From IMG/VR virus record IMGVR_UViG_3300025009_000313, positions 1 through 30,548 of that record: a stretch of DNA of 30,548 bases, one strand, 5' to 3'. Shown piece after piece: positions 21,070 to 28,100 of the stretch. Within the stretch, counting starts at the first letter, position 1. Each line of letters starts with the position of its first letter. The notes below the pieces were generated by a model that was not told the DNA's origin, ran no database searches, and saw only the letters and a program-made list of their open reading frames with translations. The stretch comes from a virus. Both the position numbers and the translations under genes were made by a program.

Positions 21070-22038
21070 TTAAAATAATTTTTGTTGCGCCAATCTTCTT
21101 TTCGCTATTTTTATGTATTCGGGATTGATTTCAATGCCGATGTAATTTCTGTCCAGTTTTTTGGCGACAACGGCCACTGTTCCCGATCCCATAAATAAGT
21201 CTAAAACAATTCCGCCTTTCGGACAACCGGCTAAAACAATCGGCTCAATTAAGGCTTCGGGAAATGTCGCAAAGTGAGCCTCTCGTAGTGGCTGATTGGG
21301 AACTGTCCATACCGACCTTTTGTTTCTCATTTTTTCTCCTCCGACGGTTTGCCACCTCACATGTCCCCTTGAAGCGAAGGTGTGTGGAGTGTTGCCGGGA
21401 ACAATCTTTTTGTCGGTATATTTAGAGCTTCCCCTCATTTTTTCTTGTTTCCGGCCATCATAATTCGCTTTTTCTTTTATTGTTTCAAAATAGTATTTCG
21501 GGCTTTTGCTCATTAAAAAAATATACTCATGGCTTTTCGTGCATCGGTCAGTAACGCTTTCCGGCATAGGGTTGGGTTTGTGCCAAATAATATCTTGGCG
21601 GATATACCAACCATCGGCTTGTAAGGCAAAAGCAACTCGCCATGGGATACCAGCCAAATCTTTGTCTTTTAGAAATTTATGGTGTCGCAAATCTGGCTTA
21701 TTTCCATTAACCGGTTCCCCTCGTGTTTTACCAGATAATGTTTGCGCCCCGCTTGAATATCTGCTTTTCCCGCTTACATAACTATCTCCTAAATTCAACC
21801 AAAGCGTTCCTTCATTTTTCAGCACTCTTTTTGCTTCACGGAAAATTTTAACCATTTTATCCACATATTGTTCCGGTGTTTTTTCAAGACCTAGTTGGCC
21901 CGGCGCGCCGTAATCTCGTAACCCCCAGTAAGGAGGCGATGTAATAATTATATCTATGGACTCTATGGGAATTTTTTTCAATTCCAATAGAGCATCTCCA
22001 AACAAAATTGCGTTTTTTATATCATCGATTTGATACAT
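21070..22038 (-). CDS. site-specific DNA methyltransferase (N4-cytosine/N6-adenine type)
   Basis: 322 residues, a typical length. Motif IV TSPPYW at residues 33-38 in IDIIITSPPYWGLRDYG and the SAM-binding motif I LDLFMGSGT (residues 279-287) near the C-terminus place it in the beta-class amino methyltransferases (motif IV before motif I). Between them are TLWLNLGDSY and IIWHKPNPMPESV, which are also usual. The enzyme would methylate an exocyclic amino group at a short target; base and site cannot be told from sequence. No partner restriction gene is adjacent, so an orphan methylase protecting phage DNA is likely. Confidence 0.88.
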   Translation of the reverse strand: MYQIDDIKNAILFGDALLELKKIPIESIDIIITSPPYWGLRDYGAPGQLGLEKTPEQYVDKMVKIFREAKRVLKNEGTLWLNLGDSYVSGKSRYSSGAQTLSGKTRGEPVNGNKPDLRHHKFLKDKDLAGIPWRVAFALQADGWYIRQDIIWHKPNPMPESVTDRCTKSHEYIFLMSKSPKYYFETIKEKANYDGRKQEKMRGSSKYTDKKIVPGNTPHTFASRGHVRWQTVGGEKMRNKRSVWTVPNQPLREAHFATFPEALIEPIVLAGCPKGGIVLDLFMGSGTVAVVAKKLDRNYIGIEINPEYIKIAKRRLAQQKLF

Positions 22039-22053
22039 TTGTTTTCATTTGTC

Positions 22054-22443
22054 CTAAAATTCATCTTCTTCGCCATAATTTTCGTTATAAATCCCTGCCA
22101 AATTTTCATCTCTTTTTTTCCAAATTAAATTAAGTTTTTTGTTTTCAATTAAGTCTTTCGCTGTTTTTATTTTTTCATTTAAATCTGGCCTCGCTTTTGA
22201 TTTTCCTTTTCTTATCCAAAAAATAGTATTCATACTGTCGGTGATTATAATTCCGTTATTTTCAGATAATCCACAAGCCTTTAACACTCCCAATAATTCA
22301 GCCTCATTGTTGGTAAAATCTTTTTTTAAAATTCTTTCTCTTGATAAAACAATTCCTAAATTATCAGTTACAGTAAAACCGCCGCCAAAAGGAGAAGGAT
22401 TTTTTATTAAGCAAAAACCATCAGAGTGTAATTCTTTTGTCAT
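22054..22443 (-). CDS. RNase H-like (RVT_3-type) protein
   Basis: 129 residues. The RNase HI core is visible: D8 in the first strand (HSDGFCLIKNPSPFGGGFTV), E47 in N-N-E-A-E-L-L-G-V-L-K-A, and D69 in I-I-I-T-D-S-M. The fourth acidic position usually seen in R-E-x-N-x-x-A-D is a Gly here (R-D-E-N-L-A-G), so activity may be reduced or use another residue. RNase H removes RNA from RNA-DNA hybrids, which fits primer removal or origin control in a replication operon. Upstream is a helical unknown protein; downstream is the methyltransferase. Confidence 0.75.
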   Translation of the reverse strand: MTKELHSDGFCLIKNPSPFGGGFTVTDNLGIVLSRERILKKDFTNNEAELLGVLKACGLSENNGIIITDSMNTIFWIRKGKSKARPDLNEKIKTAKDLIENKKLNLIWKKRDENLAGIYNENYGEEDEF

Positions 22444-22447
22444 AAAT

Positions 22448-22918
22448 TTATAAATTAAAACTATCGTCTATATCTTCCGTTGTTATTTCTTCTTGTGGAT
22501 TTTCCCAATTAGAAACTTCCGGCATTGACTTGGCGATACTATCCCAACCTTCAAGTTTTTTCATATCGGCAAATTTTGCTTTTTGTTGGTTGCGGTATTT
22601 CCAGTCAAAGTATTGCCTCATTTTATTTTCGTGTTCCATATAATCATAATGCCTCGCAAAAATTATTCTCCAATTCGGCAAATCAGACATTGTTTTCATT
22701 TCGGGTTTTATTTTTTCAAAACTCTCAATTATTTTTTTATCCTGCAAATAAGAGTATTCGCCACCGACAGACAGATACTTTATTTTTTTATTCGGATCAA
22801 AAGGGTCTTTTCCCCATATCCGATATTTTTCCAGCTCGGCGGAAAAGTTTATTATCTCTTGCTCGCTGTATTCTCTTTTTTTCCAAACCGGAAACTCTGG
22901 CATTTTTATTTTTGGCAT
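22448..22918 (-). CDS. hypothetical protein beside the replication gene
   Basis: 156 residues, charged, probably helical. It contains KKREYSEQEIINFSAELEKY, FARHYDYMEHENKMRQYFDW and an acidic C-terminus (EEITTEDIDDSFNL). It carries no nucleotide-binding loop, so it is not a P-loop helicase loader. It starts two bases after the initiator-like gene. Its position suggests a replication accessory role, but nothing in the sequence identifies it. Confidence 0.6.
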   Translation of the reverse strand: MPKIKMPEFPVWKKREYSEQEIINFSAELEKYRIWGKDPFDPNKKIKYLSVGGEYSYLQDKKIIESFEKIKPEMKTMSDLPNWRIIFARHYDYMEHENKMRQYFDWKYRNQQKAKFADMKKLEGWDSIAKSMPEVSNWENPQEEITTEDIDDSFNL

Positions 22919-22919
22919 A

Positions 22920-23618
22920 TTAGTTTTTTATTTTTTTTAAATCCTCTGTGATATATTTTCCAACACTTTCAAGCACCCATTTGAATTTTGCATTTTTTGA
23001 CAGCCAATCCATTGTTTTCCAAATCTTCTCGTCTTCAAATGGTTCTAAATCTTTGGCCGCCCGCAAACTTCGCTTTAATTGCACTTCGGCCTGTTTTTTA
23101 TTTGTAAAACTAAATTTCTTAAATTTCCAATAAAGGGCGATTATAGACAAATCTCTTCTTGTTTGATTTTCCATTTCTTCTAAGTATTTTTTAAAATCCC
23201 ATTCTGCGGTTTCCGCAATATATTCTCCTCTATTCTCCTCTATTCTCCTCTCCTCTGGCTTAGCATCGGCTAAGCATTGGCTAAGCACATATTTTCTGCA
23301 ATCGTTTAATGTTAGTAATTTTTTCTCTTTTTGGTGTTGTGTCGGCTTAATTCTCCTTATATCTAGCCAGTTATTTTGGTGCCAATCAGTTATGACTACC
23401 ACCCCGCTTTTAAAAGGAATAATAAGTCCGGTGTCAATTAAATTTTTTAGATCGCCTTTTTCCCCGCCATAAAGCCGGAGTATTCTTGCCGGCGAAACAA
23501 ATCCCTCATCATCAGCCTCCATTCCAAGTAAAAAATAAAGAGCCTTTGCCGACAATGATATATTTAAAAAATTGTCAGTTTCTATTATCGCTTTATCAAA
23601 CATTCTTTTTTGGCTCAT
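22920..23618 (-). CDS. replication initiator-like protein (DnaD/replisome-organiser type)
   Basis: 232 residues. The first ~100 residues form a winged-helix-type domain characteristic of phage replisome organisers: MSQKRMFDKAIIETDNFLNI, SLSAKALYFLLGMEADDEGF, VSPARILRLYGGEKGDL and VVVITDWHQNNWLDIRRIKP. A variable Glu/Arg-rich linker follows, then a helical C-terminal part. The linker coincides with three exact 10-base repeats plus GCTTAGC/GCTAAGC repeats in the DNA (23221-23287), suggesting that the origin lies inside the gene, as in lambdoid O genes. It is the first gene after the promoter at 23750 and a 19-bp inverted repeat. Confidence 0.65.
   Translation of the reverse strand: MSQKRMFDKAIIETDNFLNISLSAKALYFLLGMEADDEGFVSPARILRLYGGEKGDLKNLIDTGLIIPFKSGVVVITDWHQNNWLDIRRIKPTQHQKEKKLLTLNDCRKYVLSQCLADAKPEERRIEENRGEYIAETAEWDFKKYLEEMENQTRRDLSIIALYWKFKKFSFTNKKQAEVQLKRSLRAAKDLEPFEDEKIWKTMDWLSKNAKFKWVLESVGKYITEDLKKIKN
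23221..23287. repeat. iteron-like repeats inside the initiator gene (candidate origin)
   Basis: Three perfect tandem copies of TATTCTCCTC (23221-23250) are followed by GGCTTAGC, ATCGGCTAAGC and ATTGGCTAAGC (to 23287). The latter form direct repeats and a GCTTAGC/GCTAAGC hairpin. The 10-base unit is not a multiple of three, so the repeats are kept at DNA level while the encoded residues differ. A T-rich stretch follows. Confidence 0.55.
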
Positions 23619-23629
23619 ATATTTTACAA

Positions 23630-23703
23630 ACTCAAAAGGAGTAATGATTGTGCCAGCTTATTACAACTGTTCTCTTGCGAGAAAATCATTACTCCTTTTG
23701 AGT
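23630..23703. repeat. 19-bp perfect inverted repeat upstream of the initiator gene
   Basis: ACTCAAAAGGAGTAATGAT at 23630-23648 is exactly inverted at 23685-23703, with a 36-base loop that itself holds TTCTC/GAGAA. It sits in the 5' leader, 12 bases before the start codon at 23618. Confidence 0.7.
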
Positions 23704-23749
23704 CAATAAAACTATTAAATTTTATGTGTAATAATTCGCACATACAGTC

Positions 23750-23794
23750 ATTATACCACTTTCAATACGGAGTCAAATACTCCCCTGTGGATAA
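23750..23794 (-). promoter_or_regulatory. early replication promoter with DnaA-type box
   Basis: -35 TTGACT at 23776-23771, 15-bp spacer, -10 TATAAT at 23755-23750. A perfect TTATCCACA box at 23794-23786 lies 9 bp upstream of the -35. It reads into the initiator, RNase H and methyltransferase genes. Confidence 0.65.
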
Positions 23795-23806
23795 CTCAAA
23801 ATGAAA

Positions 23807-23833
23807 CCGCCGGAAAAATGTTTAAACCGGCGG
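23807..23833 (-). terminator. second terminator after the NinG-like gene
   Basis: CCGCCGG pairs with CCGGCGG over a 13-base loop, followed on the minus strand by TTTCATTTT. It lies just upstream of the early promoter and insulates it from the late transcript. Confidence 0.55.
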
Positions 23834-23838
23834 CTTCT

Positions 23839-23867
23839 AAAAAATGCTGGCTTGGTCGCGAACCAGC
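23839..23867 (-). terminator. first terminator after the NinG-like gene
   Basis: GCTGG pairs with CCAGC around a GGT/ACC inner stem, followed by ATTTTTT. It lies 8 bases after the NinG-like stop at 23875. Confidence 0.6.
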
Positions 23868-23874
23868 TAATACA

Positions 23875-24267
23875 TCATACCACCATTGATAAATTTTTCA
23901 AAATACTTTTATTCTCTTTTATTTTTTCTTTCAACTCTTCATCGCTGAAATAGGCGACCTTCGCCGCCAATTCTTTTATTTCTTCCACTCGTTCTCCGCC
24001 TAAATCGTCAATTAAGGCCTCTTCAAAAGCGTCCGGCACCCCCCCCCGCTCTCTGTTGCATATTGAGCATTGAGCGGCGGCGTTATCTCTTTCCCATCTT
24101 GTCCCGTGGTGTCCGCGCCTCTGCCAATGTCCGCAATCAACCTCGTTCCATTTAAGCCTCGCCAAACAAGTAATGCAAGACACATAACCCGAAAAATCGG
24201 CGCTTTCCAAACGCACCCTCAAAGAAAAAACCTCGTCCAATTTTTGTTCCAGTTTTCTGTCCGCCAT
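23875..24267 (-). CDS. NinG-like HNH/zinc-finger recombination protein
   Basis: 130 residues. The core C-I-T-C-L-A-R-L-K-W, then V-D-C-G-H-W-Q-R-R-G-H-H, W-E-R-D-N-A-A-A-Q-C-S-I-C-N-R-E-R-G-G, matches the Cys/His pattern of lambda NinG (Rap-like Holliday-junction protein) and HNH-type folds. Two C-x-x-C pairs and a conserved N-x-x-x-Q-C are visible. The tail (EEALIDDLGGERVEEIKELA) also fits NinG. A G9 tract in the R-G-G-V codons is in frame here. It stands alone between a terminator at 24292 and two terminators below. Such proteins resolve recombination intermediates. Confidence 0.8.
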   Translation of the reverse strand: MADRKLEQKLDEVFSLRVRLESADFSGYVSCITCLARLKWNEVDCGHWQRRGHHGTRWERDNAAAQCSICNRERGGVPDAFEEALIDDLGGERVEEIKELAAKVAYFSDEELKEKIKENKSILKNLSMVV

Positions 24268-24280
24268 GTATTATTTATAA

Positions 24281-24314
24281 CACAAAAACAAAAGACGCGC
24301 ACGTTCCGCGTCTT
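24281..24314 (-). terminator. terminator of the giant-protein/lysis operon
   Basis: AAGACGCG pairs with CGCGTCTT (8 bp, 7-base loop), followed on the minus strand by TTGTTTTTGTG. It ends the lysis operon before the NinG-like gene. The bases between 24315 and 24364 hold a TTATAAT hexamer but no good -35. Confidence 0.65.
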
Positions 24315-24364
24315 CCGTTTGGACAACGACCCGGATTTCTCCGAGCTTGCCGTGATTATAACAC

Positions 24365-24538
24365 CTAGATAACCGGTTGGGAAGTTTTTACTCGCAACCC
24401 GACCGTTGTAAGGCCGAGCGTAAGCAAGGTGATAGATTCCGCCGGATCCATCAACCCGCTAAACATTCCGACCGCTCCGAGTAAGATTTGAAGCACTCCG
24501 AACCAAATTGTCCATGCTTTGAAAATTGGTTTTTTCAT
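24365..24538 (-). CDS. holin-like small membrane protein
   Basis: 57 residues from the ATG at 24538, which overlaps the amidase stop (ATGA). The sequence begins MKKPIFKAWTIWFGVLQILL and continues with a second hydrophobic part (SITLLTLGLTTVGLRVKTSQ). The pattern W-T-x-W-F/N-V-L-Q-x-L-L-G, D-P, T-L-G-x-T-x-V-G-L-R-x-K-T is known from small proteins beside phage endolysins and usually annotated as holins. It would sit in the inner membrane and release or activate the amidase. A longer frame to 24571 overlaps the amidase and lacks a convincing start. Confidence 0.65.
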   Translation of the reverse strand: MKKPIFKAWTIWFGVLQILLGAVGMFSGLMDPAESITLLTLGLTTVGLRVKTSQPVI

Positions 24539-25125
24539 TGTTTTTTTATTAAGCCAATAACTTTCCAACATAAGTCAATCAACCTTTTGATTATGCTTAT
24601 CTGTGTCTGTTTCATTTCAATTTCTTTGATGGCGGCGAAAAGCCCCGCCGCTATTTTAACTTCTCCCCCGTTCTTTAATTTTGCCACATCGCCCAAATTA
24701 GACAAGTAGCAACATTCAACAATTACGCTCCGGCAAGGCAAGTGGAGAAAACCGAGAGAGCCGAAATAAGAGTAACTTTCGTGTTTAGCCCCTAAATTGA
24801 CCGCAGAGAGGCTTTGAGCCACGCGGAAAGCGCAGATGTCGGCAAGGTCGGGTTTATCGCTGTAATAGGCCTCTGTGCCATTCAGGTAAGACTTTTCGTT
24901 GCTATTCAGATGTATCTCCAAGGCAAAATCGTCCGATTGGGCGTATTTTTTTAAAAATTCCAAAGTTTGGGCAAAATTCAAGTCATCGGAAAGATAAAAA
25001 ACACCCGGGCTTGCTGGCATTATTTTTTTAAGCTCGTCCCGAATGGCGATAACCGCTTCGCCCTCCTCTATTCCGTTTTTGGTAATGCCTTTCCCTTTTT
25101 GGTGTCCGGCGGATATGTAAATCAT
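24535..25125 (-). CDS. N-acetylmuramoyl-L-alanine amidase endolysin (Amidase_3)
   Basis: 196 residues from the ATG at 25125 (MIYISAGHQKGKG), overlapping the giant gene's stop by four bases. The zinc-amidase signature is complete: H8 in S-A-G-H, E in the following E-E-G-E (E20-E23), H72 in E-I-H-L-N-S and the catalytic E137 in V-I-V-E-C-C-Y. The C-terminal helix (IIKRLIDLCWKVIGLI) is hydrophobic and might act as a membrane or wall anchor. It cleaves the amide bond between MurNAc and L-Ala in peptidoglycan at the end of infection. Upstream in-frame codons to 25206 are coding for the giant protein in another frame. Confidence 0.87.
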   Translation of the reverse strand: MIYISAGHQKGKGITKNGIEEGEAVIAIRDELKKIMPASPGVFYLSDDLNFAQTLEFLKKYAQSDDFALEIHLNSNEKSYLNGTEAYYSDKPDLADICAFRVAQSLSAVNLGAKHESYSYFGSLGFLHLPCRSVIVECCYLSNLGDVAKLKNGGEVKIAAGLFAAIKEIEMKQTQISIIKRLIDLCWKVIGLIKKQ

Positions 25126-28100
25126 TGTTTTCTTTTTTCTATTTGATAATCTTTTAAAATTTTGCCCGAAACAAGACAACCTGTTCTGGCTCTCTCGTCG
25201 GCGCAAAGTTCCGAATCGCGATAAAGTTTTTTAAGTTTGGAATACACCTCCTCTTCCCCGATTGTCTTTCCCAATTCTAGCATGCTTTTTATTCTTTCCT
25301 CATTATTGTCGCCGTTTATCATAATTTCCGCCACCGGATCGTTGGGATAATTCTTTCGGGCGTTGTAAAGAATTTTTACACTGGCGATTTTTCTTTCTTT
25401 GGCTTCCGCATCCATCTTCTCCGGGTCGTTCCAGTCGGGCGAAATTTCTTTGGCTATTTCTTCGGCGTTGAAGACTCCTGTCTTTATGGCTTCTTGAATA
25501 AGACTTTCTTTGGCGTTTCCTTTTTCTTGGGGCATAAACTGCCTCAAAGCGGCGGGAGTGATAATCCTTTCTCCGCTTTTAATCCATTTCATGTCGCCTA
25601 TTTCATATCCCTTTCCGTCCCGTTTGTATTCTTCTAGGGTGAAAAGTTGAACCAAGGCGGTCGCCCACGAAGTTATTTCTTTAATCACCGGCGGAGTAAT
25701 TAAATGAACCTGCCCGTCATCCCCATATTGAAGAGTGAATGTAAGCGCTTGGACAAGCGTGTTGAGGTTGTTTTTGATTGACCGGATGGTTCGGCCCCAC
25801 AAAGTATAATCATCGTCGTCCACATCAATAAACGCCGTCAGCGCAAGAATTAAACCCGACATCACTCCGAATTTCAGCAACTTTTGAGCCTCTCTGCTGG
25901 TTATGGCTTTTTTAACATCTCTTCCGGCCAGCATTTTTATCACTTCCTGTCCGTCCGACAAAAAGGTGTTTAGAATGGCTATCGCCCACGAACCGAATTG
26001 GAAAGTGGCGGTTCCGGCTGTTGTATTCCCGGCTAAGGATTTGACATAAAACTTATTCGGCTTCACCCGCGACAGCGAAAGGGCGATGTCTTTCAAACGG
26101 GAATCTTCCAGCACTCCCGTTTTAAATTCCTCATCGGTCATTTTGGCGCGCAGAAAAAATTTATTGCTTTGGTAGGAAGTAAGGGACATCAGCACCATCA
26201 AGGCTTGTTTCAACCGGGCGGGTAAATGATACTTAGGGTCAAAAAGCTCTACGATTGGATTTCGTCCGGCAAAATAATTAAACTGCTTATTTATTTCATA
26301 CGACTGAATCGGATGGAAAATGGAACGAGTAACTCCTCTCGCTTGTTCTCTGATATTAAGTTCCCAAAATATGGCCGTAAAATCTCCGAACAAGTTGCCT
26401 ATGGCCGAAGCGATATTCAAACCGAGATATTTAATTGCCACCCACGAAATCATCGCCCTTAAAGCAATATCCGAAGACGAGCCTTGCCGGGTAATGAATT
26501 TGATATGGCGGCCTTTGGCATCATTTAAAAATTCCTTGACAAACTTTTCCAATGTCGGGTCTTTGGTTAATCCTTTGGCTGTCGTTCCCACCACCGCTTT
26601 GTGGGCTTGCACCGCCACCATGGCTTCCGGTATAAATCTGTCCATCGCTCTTTTTTTGGCAAGGGCGTGGAAATAGCCCAAGGAAGCCCGAACGACATTT
26701 TTAGACGGGACAAGCCTGCCGGTTCTTTGCAAAGCGTAGCCAAAAAACTTTTCAAAAGCGAGAATGTTGCCGGTTTCCTCGTCTAAGATTTTAAAGGCCG
26801 CCTCTTCTTCTTTTTGAGAAGAAAAAACCTCTCTTAGCCCGGCCATAATGCCTTCTTGTTTTAGAGCCTCAAAGAAAGACCGCCTTGTGTGGGTCATATA
26901 ATTTTGCCGCCCCGCCATTCCGTATTCCGAGTTCAGATATTCGTAAGCGTTCCAATACTGTCCGATTAAATAATAAGCGAAAGCCAGCTCCTCTTTGGTC
27001 ATTTTGTTTTTTTTCTCGTAAGATTCCTTGTCCGTCGCTTCCAAAAATCCGAAAACAATATCGTCAGTCGGCACCGCCACATCAACGGCTCTTTCTTTCA
27101 AGCCCATCAGTTTTCGGCGGGAAGCGCGGGCGGCGCGAGCAAGAGGATTTATTTCTTCTTCCAGTCTGATATATTCTCTTTCCGCTTGCACAGTAGCCTC
27201 CACTCTTTTACCCAAGAGCCAATTAAAGAAAGGATGTTTTCGGGCAAGCCTTACCCATGGGGTGTATTCACTCACCGCGCGGCCGGTCAGATTTTTTAAC
27301 TCTTCCCGGCTAAAACCCATTTTACTTTGCATTGCGTCCAAAAGTTCCCTCTCGGTTTTGATTTCGCCCCAATTCGTCCGGTGAATAGTTTCCAATTCCC
27401 GTTGAGTGAGAAAAACATCGCCGAATTGGTATTTTGACAACGCCGCCAAAAAACTCTCGGCCTGCTGTTCGGTCATTTTATCCACAGTCGGGAATCCCAT
27501 GGCCTTTTGCAAGTTTTCCCATTTAGAGAGCTGATTTTCCGCTATAAACGCTTTTAATTCGTCCTGCGCCGAAATTTGGCTTCTTATGTCCGCCGATTTA
27601 TTCATAAACTCAACCAAAAAATCGTTAAATTCCTGCTCGGTCATAAAATGGATTTTTCGTCCGCCTATTATTTCTTTGGCTTTTTTGTCCCCTATGGCGA
27701 AATTATCTTGAATATCTCTGACGGCACGCCCTCTTCGGCGGATCATTTTCATTTGTTCTTTTTTGCCCCGTCCAACTCCCATTCCGACATAATAATCTTT
27801 TTGCTCCAAGTATCTCTTTCGCATTTTTAGTTTTCTTTCTATGTCCCGAAGCGCCGGTTTGTTCACTTTTTTGTCTTGGCTGGCTTGGGAAATTTGCCGC
27901 CTTAATTCCCGGAGTTTGTTTCTAGTAGAAATAAGCTGGGCTTTGCGTTGGAGATAATCGTTAATTTCTTGCTGGGCTTCTTCAAGGTTGGCAAAACCCA
28001 GCGATTCCACTTCCTCTTCTCCCCGCGCGGTGATTGTCCCCGGAGGCGGAGTCGTCCTAGTGGTAAAACGAATCATTCCCGGTTCGCCGAATTTGCCCGT

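Noticed and set aside
23640-23690. A 21-residue leader peptide inside the inverted repeat
   Set aside because: AGGAG lies only two bases from the ATG and the peptide has no attenuator-like codon run.
24049-24057. G9 tract in the NinG-like gene as a second frameshift
   Set aside because: The frame reads correctly through the tract (R-G-G-V) and the family pattern continues after it.
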